NCBI RefSeq assembly: GCF_900108025.1
Contig: NZ_FNUS01000001.1
Span: 434,001-498,000 of the forward strand
Origin: Halpernia humi
Lineage (GTDB): Bacteria > Bacteroidota > Bacteroidia > Flavobacteriales > Weeksellaceae
DNA length: 64,000 bases
Direction: 5' to 3'
The position numbers were made by a program, and so were the translations under genes. Under the pieces are notes generated by a model that saw nothing but the letters and a program-made list of their open reading frames with translations, did not search any database and had not been told where the DNA came from. Below are positions 8,997 to 18,820 of this stretch, one piece after another (position 1 is the first letter of the stretch; each line of letters starts with the position of its first letter).

Positions 8997-11732
8997 GTGA
9001 GAAACTATAATACAGTTTTGAAAGTTGCACCAGCGTTTTTGTTGTTGGGTGCAATGTTTAGTGCACAAACCACAGACTCAATCGGAAAAGAAAAAAAGAT
9101 TGAAGAGGTAGTGCTAATTGGTTACGGTAAACAGAAAAAGTCTGATCTCACGGGATCGATCACTTCAATTACTTCGAAAGATTTTAACGGTGGTGCTTCT
9201 ACGGCTGCGCAATTAATCCAAGGGAAAACACCGGGTGTACAAATTACAACTAATAGTGGTGCGCCAGGTTCTGGTTCACAGATTAGAGTGAGAGGAACTT
9301 CTTCATTAAGTGCTAACAATTCACCATTGATAGTGATTGATGGTGTGCCGCAAGATTTTGCAGGTATCAATGGAGGTGCAGATCCTTTGTCACTTATTAA
9401 TCCAAATGATATTGCCACTTTTAATATTTTAAAAGATGCGTCGGCAACAGCGATTTATGGTAACCGTGCTACAAATGGTGTAATTTTAATTACTACTAAG
9501 AGAGGAACATCTGGAAGACTAAAAGTTGATTTTTCTACTGTGGCATCTGTTTCGGAAAAAATGGGTAATGTGGATGTTTTAAGTGCAGATGATTTTAGAA
9601 GTTTTGTTAACGCAAATGCAAGCGCATCTTATAAGGCACGACTTGGAACTGCTGACACGAATTGGCAAGATCAAATTTACCAACAAGCTTGGGGTACTGA
9701 TAACAACTTAGCATTGTCTGGAGGTCTAAAATGGTTGCCTTACAGATTATCTTTGGGCTACAACGATCAAAATGGTATTGTGAAAACTAATACTTTTAGA
9801 AGAACATCAGCTGGTTTAAATTTGAACCCTACATTCTTTGATAAACATTTAAGAGTAGATGTTGCTTTAAAGGGAACTTATACGGATAATAGATTTGCTG
9901 ACGGTGGTGTTATAAATGCTGCTACTTATTTTGATCCTACACAACCTGTTTATTCAGGAAATTCAAACTACGGTGGTTTTTACGAACATCTATTAAATGG
10001 AGGTTTAAATGTGAATGGAACTGCAAATCCACTTTCTACATTGCAAGCAATTCGTGATATTTCTTCTGTTTATAGAGGTTTAGGTAATATTCAATTGGAT
10101 TACAAAGTTCATTTCTTGCCAGATTTACACATCAATGTTAATGCAGGATATGATTATACTAAAGGCGAAGGTCATAAAACTGTAGATGGTAATTTGCGTG
10201 CTGGTTATTTTAATGGAGGAAGTTCTTCTACTTATTCGCAAGAAAAAAAGAACAAATTGCTAGAAACTTTCTTTAATTACACAAAAGATATTGCAGCAAT
10301 TAGTACCAAAGTAGATTTAACAGGAGGATACTCTTACCAAGATTTTGAAACTAGCACACCAAGTACTTATACAACTTTAGGAAATCCACCAGCAGATTAT
10401 AATCCTTATTCACTTGCAAGCAAAACGGGTTACACATTAGTATCTTTCTATGGTAGAGGTATTTTTACTATTGCTGATAAATATGTACTTTCTGCATCGT
10501 TAAGAAGAGACGGTTCTTCTAGATTCTATAATGGTACTACCAATAATCTTTATGGAACATTTTACGGTTTTTCTGGAGCATGGAAAATTAGCGACGAAAA
10601 ATTCTTGAAGGATAGCAAAGTAGTAAGTAATTTAAAACTGCGCGGTGGATATGGTCTTACAGGTAACCAAGAGATTAATTCGGGAGATTTTCCAGCCTTT
10701 GCTAGTTACAACTTAAGTGGACCTGGCGCACAATATCAATTTGGCGGAAGTTTCTACAATTTCTACAGACCAAATATTTACAATCCAAATCTTAAGTGGG
10801 AAACAGCCACTACTAAAAATTTAGGTTTAGATTTTGGCTTTTTGAACGATAGAATTACTGGTTCAGTTGATATTTACGAAAAAGATACAAAAGATTTGAT
10901 TGGTCAAGTTATCGTTGCTGCAGGGGATTTAAGTAACCAAAATATCTTAAATATAGGAAATATGAATAATAAAGGAATCGAAGGTTCCATAAATTTCGTA
11001 CCTATTAAAAACGAAACTGTGAGATGGGATCTTGGTTTTAACGCGACACACTACAATCCAATTGTAACGAAATTACAAGAAAGAGCAGACGACACTTATA
11101 ATATTCCTGTTGGAGGCATTTCTGGGGGTGTTGGTAACACTATTCAAGCACATGCTGTTGGATACAACCCCTATTCATTTTATGTATACCAGCAGGTATA
11201 TGATGCAAACGGAAAACCACTAGATGGCGTATATGTAGATAGAAATGGTGATGGTAACATCACAGCGGCTGATAAATATTTCTATAAATCTACAACTCCA
11301 GATGCAATTTTAGGTTTTAATACAAAAGTATCATACAAAAATTGGGATTTATCTATGAGTGGACGTGCTGTTTTAGGAAACTATGTTTACAATAACGCAG
11401 CTTCAAACAGTTCTATCCAATCTGCTACTACAAACGACTTTTTGCAAAATGTTTACAGTAGTGCTGTTAATTACAGATTCCAGAGCCCACAATATTTCTC
11501 TGATATTTTTATAGAAAATGCATCATTTTTTAGATTAGATAATATTAATATAGGATATAATTTTAAAGATATTTTATCTACTAAAGGAAACATGAGAGTT
11601 TATGCAATGGCTCAAAATGTTTTCGTAATCACAAAATACTCAGGCGTAGATCCTGAAGTATTTAATGGTATTGATAATGGGTATTATCAATTACCACATG
11701 TATATTCACTCGGATTTAACTTTCAATTTTAA
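8997..11732 (+). CDS. SusC/RagA-type TonB-dependent outer-membrane transporter
   Basis: Imports oligosaccharides across the outer membrane using TonB energy, capped by its SusD partner. The start is GTG, followed directly by a signal peptide (MRNYNTVLKVAPAFLLLGAMFSA) and a short TonB-box-like segment (EEVVLIGYGKQKKSDLTGSI). Then come the plug domain (GKTPGVQI, DGVPQ, LKDASATAIYGNRATNGVILITTK) and a long beta barrel ending in aromatic SLGFNFQF. At 911 residues it lacks the N-terminal carboxypeptidase-regulatory-like domain found in many SusC proteins. SusD follows after 10 bases. The neighbouring GH97 and GH13 genes point to alpha-glucans (starch, maltodextrin). Confidence 0.96.
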   Translation: MRNYNTVLKVAPAFLLLGAMFSAQTTDSIGKEKKIEEVVLIGYGKQKKSDLTGSITSITSKDFNGGASTAAQLIQGKTPGVQITTNSGAPGSGSQIRVRGTSSLSANNSPLIVIDGVPQDFAGINGGADPLSLINPNDIATFNILKDASATAIYGNRATNGVILITTKRGTSGRLKVDFSTVASVSEKMGNVDVLSADDFRSFVNANASASYKARLGTADTNWQDQIYQQAWGTDNNLALSGGLKWLPYRLSLGYNDQNGIVKTNTFRRTSAGLNLNPTFFDKHLRVDVALKGTYTDNRFADGGVINAATYFDPTQPVYSGNSNYGGFYEHLLNGGLNVNGTANPLSTLQAIRDISSVYRGLGNIQLDYKVHFLPDLHINVNAGYDYTKGEGHKTVDGNLRAGYFNGGSSSTYSQEKKNKLLETFFNYTKDIAAISTKVDLTGGYSYQDFETSTPSTYTTLGNPPADYNPYSLASKTGYTLVSFYGRGIFTIADKYVLSASLRRDGSSRFYNGTTNNLYGTFYGFSGAWKISDEKFLKDSKVVSNLKLRGGYGLTGNQEINSGDFPAFASYNLSGPGAQYQFGGSFYNFYRPNIYNPNLKWETATTKNLGLDFGFLNDRITGSVDIYEKDTKDLIGQVIVAAGDLSNQNILNIGNMNNKGIEGSINFVPIKNETVRWDLGFNATHYNPIVTKLQERADDTYNIPVGGISGGVGNTIQAHAVGYNPYSFYVYQQVYDANGKPLDGVYVDRNGDGNITAADKYFYKSTTPDAILGFNTKVSYKNWDLSMSGRAVLGNYVYNNAASNSSIQSATTNDFLQNVYSSAVNYRFQSPQYFSDIFIENASFFRLDNINIGYNFKDILSTKGNMRVYAMAQNVFVITKYSGVDPEVFNGIDNGYYQLPHVYSLGFNFQF

Positions 11733-11742
11733 ATAATAAAAA

Positions 11743-13341
11743 ATGAAATCAAATAAAATAAAATTTAGTCGCATTGTTGTTGCTCTTTCAGCAGTAGCTT
11801 TGTTAAGCCTAGGTTCATGTGTGAAAGATCTTGAAAGAGAGCCAATTACAGATGTAACCTCCGCAAGTGTATTTGCAGATTTTGCAAATTATCCTAATGC
11901 TTTAGCCAAACTTTATGGAGGTTTAGCTGTGGGCGGCCAAACCGCTGCAGATGGCTCGCCAGATGTAGCCGGTATCGACGGTGGTTTTTCCAATTACATG
12001 AGACAAATGTACACAATGAATGTATTGACTACTGACGAAGCCGTAATCGCATGGAATGATGGAACTTTGCAAACTATGCACAGAATGACATGGGATTCAT
12101 CAAATGAATTCATTGGAGCAATGTATTACCGTATCTTTACAGAAATTGCATTTTGTAATGAATTTTTAAGAAATACTACAGATGAAAAATTGGCATCCAA
12201 TAATATTACTGGTGATAACCTTGCAAAAGCAAAAGTAATGCGAGGAGAAGCGAGATTTATCAGAGCGCAATCTTACGAGCACGCTTTAGATTTGTTTGGT
12301 AATGTTCCATTTGTAACAGAAGATAATTTACCAGGTTCTACAACGCCACCGGCAAGAATTACAAGAGCAGATCTTTTTAAATTTGTAGAATCAGAACTAA
12401 TCGCTTCAGCTGATGAAATGGCTCCTGCGCGTACAAACGTATATGGGCATGCAGATCAAGCAGCCGCATGGTCTCTTTTAGCAAGATTATATTTGAATGC
12501 TAAAGTATATACTGGAACTGATAGAAGCACAGATTGTATTACATATTGTAAAAAAGTTATCGCAGCCGGATATAAGTTGAATCCTGTATATCAAAATTTA
12601 TTTTTAGCGGATAATAATTTAAATAATAATGAGCAAATTTTCTCCATCAATTATGACGGTGTACATACACAAACTTACGGTGGAACTACTTATATGGTTC
12701 ATGCCGCAATAGGTGGTAGCATGCCTGCATCGCAATTTGGTGTAAATGGAGGTTGGGGTGGCCTTAGAACTACTCAAGCTTTCGTAGATAAATTCCCAGC
12801 AAATGGAGCAGATAAAAGAGGAAATTTTTATACAGATGGACAAAGTAAAGAAATTAACGATTTAGGATCATTTACTGACGGTTACGCATTTATTAAATAT
12901 AAAAATGTAACAAGTACAGGCGCTGCAGGTTCTGATAATTCTGGCAACTTTGTAGATGCAGATATGCCAATTTATAGACTTGCAGATATCTACTTAATGT
13001 ATGCTGAAGCCGTTTTACGTGGTGGCACAGGTGGAGATATGGCAACTGCAGTAGGCTATGTAAATGCTTTAAGAGAAAGAGCCTATGGAAATACTTCTGG
13101 CGACGTTTCTTCAATTAATCTAGATTTTATTTTAGATGAAAGATCAAGAGAACTAAGCTGGGAACTTACTAGAAGAACAGATCTTATACGTTTTGGAAAA
13201 TTTACTACAGGCGCTTATTTATGGCCTTGGAAAGGAGGAGTAAAAGAAGGAAAAGCTGTAGAAGATTTTAGAAATCTAATGCCAATTCCTGCTAAAGATA
13301 TTATTGCAAATCCAAACTTGGTACAAAACCCAGGTTACTAA
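11743..13341 (+). CDS. SusD/RagB-type surface glycan-binding lipoprotein
   Basis: An outer-membrane lipoprotein that binds glycan and forms the lid of the SusC barrel. The lipobox LGSC places the lipidated cysteine at residue 26. The central TPR-like region (RGEARFIRAQSYEHALDLFGNVPFV is the key stretch, residues about 167-191) and the C-terminal ERSRELSWELTRRTDLIRFGKF region are hallmarks of the family. The 532-residue length is normal. It sits between SusC and a SusE-type gene with gaps of 10 and 20 bases, so it belongs to one operon. Confidence 0.96.
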   Translation: MKSNKIKFSRIVVALSAVALLSLGSCVKDLEREPITDVTSASVFADFANYPNALAKLYGGLAVGGQTAADGSPDVAGIDGGFSNYMRQMYTMNVLTTDEAVIAWNDGTLQTMHRMTWDSSNEFIGAMYYRIFTEIAFCNEFLRNTTDEKLASNNITGDNLAKAKVMRGEARFIRAQSYEHALDLFGNVPFVTEDNLPGSTTPPARITRADLFKFVESELIASADEMAPARTNVYGHADQAAAWSLLARLYLNAKVYTGTDRSTDCITYCKKVIAAGYKLNPVYQNLFLADNNLNNNEQIFSINYDGVHTQTYGGTTYMVHAAIGGSMPASQFGVNGGWGGLRTTQAFVDKFPANGADKRGNFYTDGQSKEINDLGSFTDGYAFIKYKNVTSTGAAGSDNSGNFVDADMPIYRLADIYLMYAEAVLRGGTGGDMATAVGYVNALRERAYGNTSGDVSSINLDFILDERSRELSWELTRRTDLIRFGKFTTGAYLWPWKGGVKEGKAVEDFRNLMPIPAKDIIANPNLVQNPGY

Positions 13342-13361
13342 TCATTAATCTAATATTTATA

Positions 13362-14405
13362 ATGAAAAATTTTTTAAAATTAAGTTTTGCTGCATTGATT
13401 AGTTTTTTACTATTCTCCTGCACAAAAAATGAAGATATGGCGGTGTTAACTTCTACCACGCCAAGTTCTTTAACGAGCAGTAAATCTGCAATAGTTTTAT
13501 CGAAAGACAATGCTGCAAATGAAGCTGTAGCATTTAGTTGGACTAATCCAAGTGCAAACACAAAAATTGCATACAACAACCAACTGCAATTGGCTGTAAA
13601 AGGGACTAATTTTGCAAATCCTAAAAACGTAGATCTTGGAAAAGATGTAAATAAAATTTCCTACAACGTTCAAGATTTTAATGCAATTATGCTTGGTTTA
13701 GGCCTTCCTTTGGATGGTTCAGCTACAGATGTAGAAGCGAGAGTAAAATCAACAGTATATTCTTTAGACGGCTCTGCAACAGAGTTACCTGCGCCTGTTT
13801 ACTCATCAGTGTTGAAACTAACAGTTACGCCTTATGCATTAGTATCTTACCTTTATGCGCCAGGTGCATATCAAGGTTGGAATCCACCAACAGCAAACAC
13901 TTTAACGTCTGCTACAAGTAATGGTATTTATATTGGATATATTAATTTCACAGATCCAAACTCTGAATTTAAAATCACTCCACTAAGAAACTGGGATAAT
14001 AGTTATGGCTCTACTGGCGGTAATAATATTACTTACAATGGTGGCGATAATTTGAAAGCACCAAATGCTGGTACGCAGAAATTAACGGTAGATTTAAACG
14101 CTATGACATACACTTTAGCGCCTTATTCTTGGGGTATTATAGGTTCAGCTACACCAAATGGCTGGAACGATCCAGATACAAATATGGTTTGGAATGATAC
14201 AACAGGAATGTGGGAAATTACAATAGCACTAGTGGCTGGCGATATTAAATTCCGTTTAAACGATGGTTGGGACACCAACTTTGGTGATGATGGAAATAAT
14301 GGCAGTTTAGAGCCTGGAGGTGCAAATATTCCAATCACAGATCCAGGTACTTATAAAATTTCTTGTGATTTTGTAAACCAAACATGGACGAAAACTAAAT
14401 TGTAG
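13362..14405 (+). CDS. SusE-type starch-binding outer-membrane lipoprotein
   Basis: A 347-residue lipoprotein with lipobox LFSC (Cys20). An N-terminal SusE-like Ig domain (AVAFSWTNPSANTKIAYNNQLQLA) is followed by two related beta-sandwich modules. Each of these carries a starch-binding signature: APGAYQGWNPPTANTL near residue 167 and GSATPNGWNDPDTNMVW near 250. Aromatic pairs in such modules stack on maltodextrin rings. It follows susD by 20 bases and is closed by a terminator. It helps hold alpha-glucan at the cell surface for the SusCD pair. Confidence 0.9.
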   Translation: MKNFLKLSFAALISFLLFSCTKNEDMAVLTSTTPSSLTSSKSAIVLSKDNAANEAVAFSWTNPSANTKIAYNNQLQLAVKGTNFANPKNVDLGKDVNKISYNVQDFNAIMLGLGLPLDGSATDVEARVKSTVYSLDGSATELPAPVYSSVLKLTVTPYALVSYLYAPGAYQGWNPPTANTLTSATSNGIYIGYINFTDPNSEFKITPLRNWDNSYGSTGGNNITYNGGDNLKAPNAGTQKLTVDLNAMTYTLAPYSWGIIGSATPNGWNDPDTNMVWNDTTGMWEITIALVAGDIKFRLNDGWDTNFGDDGNNGSLEPGGANIPITDPGTYKISCDFVNQTWTKTKL

Positions 14406-14428
14406 TTTTTGGATCAAATTAAATTTCA

Positions 14429-14458
14429 AAACTGTTGCTTTATAGCAGCAGTTTTTTT
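14429..14458 (+). terminator. Terminator between susE and GH97 genes
   Basis: An 11-bp stem (AAACTGTTGCT with AGCAGCAGTTT, one G-T pair), loop TTAT, then four further T. It probably lowers expression of the enzyme genes relative to susCDE. Confidence 0.75.
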
Positions 14459-14483
14459 AATTTTAAATATTATTAAATTTATT

Positions 14484-16640
14484 ATGAAAAAATTCTGGCT
14501 TTTTGCACTTATTTTTTTAATTGCAACTTCTTTATTTAATGCCCAAACTTTAAAATCTCCTGATGGAAAATTTCAGATGGATTTTAGTTTAAAAAATGGC
14601 GTTCCCTATTACAATTTATCTTACCTAGGAAAAACCGTTGTTGAAGACTCAAAATTAGGCTTGAGACTGTTAAAAGATGGAGATATTAAATTTGCCTCCG
14701 AGATTGACAGCAAGGAAAACCAAGGTAAAAACTTAAATGATGGCTTCGTAAAAACCGCCGAAAAAACAGATTCTAAAAATGAAACTTGGCAACCCGTTTT
14801 AGGTGAGAAAAAAAATTATATTAATAATTATAATGAACTAGCAGTAACACTTACTCAACCATCAAATGATCGATATATTATTATAAAATTTCGCCTATTT
14901 AATGATGGTTTAGGCTTTAGATATGAATTTCCGCAACAAAAAAACTTAAATTATTTCGTCATAAAAGAAGAAGATTCAGAAATTAATTTTCCGACCGACA
15001 TGAAAGCTTGGTGGCTCGCAGGAGATTACGATTCTGAGGAATACCAAACTCAGACTTCAAATATATCAGAAATACCAAAACTTTGGCCTACAAGTTATGA
15101 TGGAAATGCCTCCCAAACTTTAATAAAAAATGCTGTTCAAATGCCTTTAATGCTGAAAAAAGAAGGAAAAGAACCACTTTATATTAACCTTTCGGAAGCG
15201 GCATTAATTAATTATTCAGCGGCAAATTTAGATGTAGATGCAAAAAATTTCAGTTTTAAAACACATCTTACACCAGATGCGCAAGGTGCGAAAGGCTATA
15301 TTCAGACGCCCGCAGTTTCACCATGGCGTACAATTATAGTTTCTCCAAAAGCCGAAAATATTTTAGCCTCAAAAATGATTTTTAATCTAAACGAACCCAC
15401 AAAATACAAAGACACTTCTTGGATTCACCCTACAAAATTTATGGGCGTTTGGTGGGAAATGATTATCGGAAAATCACAATGGGCTTATTCTACCGCAGAT
15501 AATGTTCATATTGGCATTACAGATTTTTCAAAATTAACACCAAACGGAAAACATGCTGCCAACAACGAAAAAGTAAAAAAATATATAGATTTTGCCGCTG
15601 CAAATGGCTTTGATGCTTTGCTAATTGAAGGTTGGAATATTGGTTGGGAAGATTGGTTTGGCCATAGCAAAGAATTTGTTTTCGATTTTATCACGCCATA
15701 TCCAGATTTCGATTTGCCAATGTTGAACGATTACGCCCATTCAAAAGGCATCAAATTAATCATGCACCACGAAACTTCTGGCTCTGCAACCAATTACGAA
15801 AGATGGGCACCAAAAGCGTTCGATTTAATGAATAAATACGGTTACGATGCCGTAAAAACCGGGTATGTAGGAAATATTATTCCACGTGGCGAACACCATT
15901 TTTCACAATGGATGATTAATCATTACCAAAGAATTGTAGATTTAGCAGCAGAACACCACATTATGGTAGATTCTCATGAATCCATTCGCCCAACAGGTTT
16001 AAACCGAACTTATCCCAATTGGATTGCCGCAGAAGCCGCTCGAGGAACAGAATTTGAAGCATTTGGCGGAAATAATCCAGATCACCAAACCATTTTACCT
16101 TTCACAAGATACATGGGCGGACCAATGGATTACACACCCGGAATTTTCCAAACACAATTAAACTATTATTTTCCTGGCGACAAAAGATTTGTTAAAACCA
16201 CTTTAGCAAAACAATTGGCTTTGTACGTTGTAATGTACTCTCCGCTTCAAATGGCAGCAGATTTACCAGAAAATTATGAAAAACACATGGATGCTTTTCA
16301 GTTCATAAAAGACGTCGCTTTAGATTGGGATGACACCAAAATTTTGGCCGCAGAACCAGGCGATTATATCCACACTGCAAGAAAAGCAAAAGGAACAGAC
16401 AATTGGTTCGTAGGTGGAATTACCGATGAAAACGCAAGAGATTATACTGTAGATTTTTCATTTTTAGATCCTAACAGAAAATACGAAGCAACAGTTTACG
16501 AAGATGGAAAAGATGCAGATTATATCAACAATCCTCAATCTTATCACATTTATAAAAAAATAATTACCAGCAAAACAAAATTGCCAATGCACCTTGTAAG
16601 AAGCGGTGGTTACGCCATTTCTGTGAAACCAGTAAAATAA
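14484..16640 (+). CDS. Glycoside hydrolase family 97 alpha-glucosidase (SusB-like)
   Basis: A secreted or periplasmic enzyme of 718 residues that splits alpha-glucosidic bonds of maltodextrins to glucose. The start at 14484 gives a clean signal peptide (MKKFWLFALIFLIATSLFNA); the longer frame adds 25 residues that run over the preceding terminator. The family order is present: an N-terminal beta-sandwich, then a TIM barrel with ALLIEGWNIGWEDW, MHHETSG, DSHESIRPTGLNRTYPN, EAARGTEFEAFGG and GGPMDYTPGIF, then a C-terminal beta domain. The glutamates in EGWN, DSHE and ARGTEFEAF agree with the inverting GH97 alpha-glucosidases typified by B. thetaiotaomicron SusB. Confidence 0.95.
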   Translation: MKKFWLFALIFLIATSLFNAQTLKSPDGKFQMDFSLKNGVPYYNLSYLGKTVVEDSKLGLRLLKDGDIKFASEIDSKENQGKNLNDGFVKTAEKTDSKNETWQPVLGEKKNYINNYNELAVTLTQPSNDRYIIIKFRLFNDGLGFRYEFPQQKNLNYFVIKEEDSEINFPTDMKAWWLAGDYDSEEYQTQTSNISEIPKLWPTSYDGNASQTLIKNAVQMPLMLKKEGKEPLYINLSEAALINYSAANLDVDAKNFSFKTHLTPDAQGAKGYIQTPAVSPWRTIIVSPKAENILASKMIFNLNEPTKYKDTSWIHPTKFMGVWWEMIIGKSQWAYSTADNVHIGITDFSKLTPNGKHAANNEKVKKYIDFAAANGFDALLIEGWNIGWEDWFGHSKEFVFDFITPYPDFDLPMLNDYAHSKGIKLIMHHETSGSATNYERWAPKAFDLMNKYGYDAVKTGYVGNIIPRGEHHFSQWMINHYQRIVDLAAEHHIMVDSHESIRPTGLNRTYPNWIAAEAARGTEFEAFGGNNPDHQTILPFTRYMGGPMDYTPGIFQTQLNYYFPGDKRFVKTTLAKQLALYVVMYSPLQMAADLPENYEKHMDAFQFIKDVALDWDDTKILAAEPGDYIHTARKAKGTDNWFVGGITDENARDYTVDFSFLDPNRKYEATVYEDGKDADYINNPQSYHIYKKIITSKTKLPMHLVRSGGYAISVKPVK

Positions 16641-16646
16641 TTTATC

Positions 16647-16679
16647 AAACCTCATAGGTTTTAAAAACCTATGAGGTTT
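16647..16679. repeat. Perfect 16-bp palindromic hairpin between GH97 and GH13 genes
   Basis: AAACCTCATAGGTTTT and AAAACCTATGAGGTTT form a perfect 16-bp stem with a single-base loop. It could act as a terminator or mRNA stabiliser; the nearly closed palindrome and lack of a strong T run are more like a REP-type intergenic repeat. Confidence 0.7.
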
Positions 16680-16693
16680 CTAAAAGAAAAATT

Positions 16694-18553
16694 ATGAAAA
16701 AATTACCCCTATTCTTTATTTTTTTCGTCTATATTTTAAACGCTCAAAAAACTTTAGATAGAGTAGAACCACCTTTTTGGTGGCACAATATGCACAATCC
16801 AGAATTGCAGATTTTACTTTATGGTAAAGACATTGCTACAAAAAACATAGAACTTTCAGACGGCGTAAAAATTGAAAAATTAACCAAAGTTGAAAATCCA
16901 AACTATGTATTTTTAACTTTAAATACAGCCGAAATAAAATCAGCAGATTTTAATATCAATGTTCTGGATGGCAAGAAAAATATCGCCACCTATAACTATG
17001 AATTAAAAAACAGAAAACCCAATTCCGCCGAAAGAAAATCTTACACTTCTTCCGATGTTATTTATTTAATAATGCCCGATAGATTTGCAAACGGCAATCC
17101 AAGCAATGATTCTCAACCAGATCTTATAGAAAAAGCCAACAGAAATTTACCAAGCGGCAGGCACGGCGGCGATTTGCAAGGCGTAATCGATCATTTAGAT
17201 TATTTAAAAAATTTAGGTGTTACCGCAGTTTGGCTTACACCAGTAAATCAGGATAATGAAAAACAAACCACTTACCATGGTTATGCGCAAACAGATTTAT
17301 ATAAAATTGATGGCAGATACGGCACCAATGAAGATTATAAAAAATTATCTGCCGATTTGAAATCAAAAAACATGAAATTAATTCAGGATGTTGTTACCAA
17401 TCATTGGGGAATTTCCGATTGGTTGATTCAGGATTTACCTTCAAAAGATTGGATTCATCACTTTGCAGATGGCGAAGGAAAAGACGGTTTCAAACGTTCA
17501 AATTATAGAACAAGCACACAAACCGACACAAATGCTTCAGAAATTGATAAAAAATTAGCCCTCGATGGTTGGTTTGATAATTCAATGCCAGATTTGAATC
17601 AATCTAATCCTTTAGTTTTAAATTATCTCACTCAAAATGCCATTTGGTGGATAGAATATGCAGATTTAGACGGCTTGCGCGTTGATACTTATCCCTATAA
17701 CGACAAAGAAGCAATGGCAAAATGGGCAAAATCTATCACAGACGAATATCCTAATTTCAATATTGTGGGAGAAACTTGGGTTTACACGCCCGCAACAATT
17801 TCATTTTGGCAGAAAGATTCAAAAGTAGCAGCAATTGAAAATTATAATTCTAATTTACCTTCAGTGATGGATTTTACCTTGTTTTCAGCAATGCCTGCGG
17901 CGTTTAAAGAAAAAGAAAGTTGGGACCAAGGAATGATAAAATTATACAATTCTTTTGCAAATGATTTTCTTTTCCCTGATGTAAATAATATGCTTGTTTT
18001 TTTCGAAAACCATGATACAATGCGTTGGAATGAAATTTTTGATGGTGATATTCGGTACTATAAAATGGGTTTATCTTTAATAATGACAGTCCGCGGAATT
18101 CCTGAAATTTACTATGGTTCAGAAATAGGAATGCGTGGAAATAAAGACAAATTGGGCGATGCAGACATTCGGCGAGATTTTCCGGGCGGTTGGAAATCGG
18201 ATTCTCAAAATGCATTTAACCTAAAAACACAAACCCCAACTCAAAAAGAATACTACGATTATACTTCAAAATTATTGAACTGGCGCAAAAATAAAAACGT
18301 CATTCATACCGGCAAAACCAAACATTACGTCCCCGAAAACAATGTTTACGTCTATTTCAGATACAATGAAAAGGAAAGTGTAATGGTCGTTATAAATAAT
18401 GATGAAAAAGACCAAACTTTAAAATTAAACCGTTTTGCTGAATCCCTTCAAAACTATTCCCACGCTAAAGATGTGATTTCAGAACAGCATTTTGACTTAA
18501 ATAAAGACTTAAAAATTCCCGCAAAATCTTCATTAATATTAGAACTAAAATAG
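16694..18553 (+). CDS. GH13 alpha-amylase / neopullulanase-type enzyme
   Basis: A 619-residue exported enzyme with a signal peptide ending near residue 17 (no lipobox). Residues 20-110 form a cyclomaltodextrinase-type N-terminal domain, followed by the GH13 barrel and a C-terminal beta domain. Catalytic residues are all visible: nucleophile D331 in DGLRVD, acid/base E360 in VGETW, and transition-state stabiliser D441 in FFENHD. DVVTNHWG near 232 is conserved region I. It hydrolyses alpha-1,4 and perhaps alpha-1,6 bonds in maltodextrins, complementing the GH97 enzyme. Its lack of a lipobox suggests a periplasmic rather than surface location, unlike SusG. Confidence 0.94.
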   Translation: MKKLPLFFIFFVYILNAQKTLDRVEPPFWWHNMHNPELQILLYGKDIATKNIELSDGVKIEKLTKVENPNYVFLTLNTAEIKSADFNINVLDGKKNIATYNYELKNRKPNSAERKSYTSSDVIYLIMPDRFANGNPSNDSQPDLIEKANRNLPSGRHGGDLQGVIDHLDYLKNLGVTAVWLTPVNQDNEKQTTYHGYAQTDLYKIDGRYGTNEDYKKLSADLKSKNMKLIQDVVTNHWGISDWLIQDLPSKDWIHHFADGEGKDGFKRSNYRTSTQTDTNASEIDKKLALDGWFDNSMPDLNQSNPLVLNYLTQNAIWWIEYADLDGLRVDTYPYNDKEAMAKWAKSITDEYPNFNIVGETWVYTPATISFWQKDSKVAAIENYNSNLPSVMDFTLFSAMPAAFKEKESWDQGMIKLYNSFANDFLFPDVNNMLVFFENHDTMRWNEIFDGDIRYYKMGLSLIMTVRGIPEIYYGSEIGMRGNKDKLGDADIRRDFPGGWKSDSQNAFNLKTQTPTQKEYYDYTSKLLNWRKNKNVIHTGKTKHYVPENNVYVYFRYNEKESVMVVINNDEKDQTLKLNRFAESLQNYSHAKDVISEQHFDLNKDLKIPAKSSLILELK

Positions 18554-18577
18554 AAAGCAAGTAACTTATTTCTTAAC

Positions 18578-18715
18578 ACTTTGCAAAAGTATTTAGAAGC
18601 GTGATTATACTTTGCCAAAGTTTGTAGAAGAGATAACTTACTTTGGCAAAGTTTTTAGAAGCGTGGTTATACTTTGCCAAAGTTTTTAGAAGAGAGAACT
18701 TACTTTGGCAAAGTT
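18578..18715. repeat. 31-bp tandem repeat array with alternating complementary cores
   Basis: Four full 31-bp units start at 18578, 18609, 18640 and 18671, with a partial fifth at 18702. The last four begin with the 13-mer ACTTTGSCAAAGT, whose centre alternates C, G, C, G. Neighbouring 13-mers are therefore exact reverse complements and can pair as hairpins. The second half of the unit also alternates (AGCGTGRTTAT / AGAGARAACTT). No coding frame runs through it. Confidence 0.9.
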
Positions 18716-18820
18716 CAAAAAGTGAAAACATCAAAGTACTTTTATAACCTTAATGTTTCAAATATTTAATGTTTTCTCATAAATTTCAAATAAATTCATT
18801 ATTTTTAATAAATTTTTTTA

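Noticed and set aside
12619-12843. Reverse-strand reading frame inside the SusD gene
   Set aside because: One of many mirror frames lying entirely inside strong coding sequence on the other strand, with no family match and no promoter.
18578-18715. CRISPR array
   Set aside because: The 31-bp units are directly adjacent with no unique spacers and no cas genes nearby; they are a plain tandem repeat.
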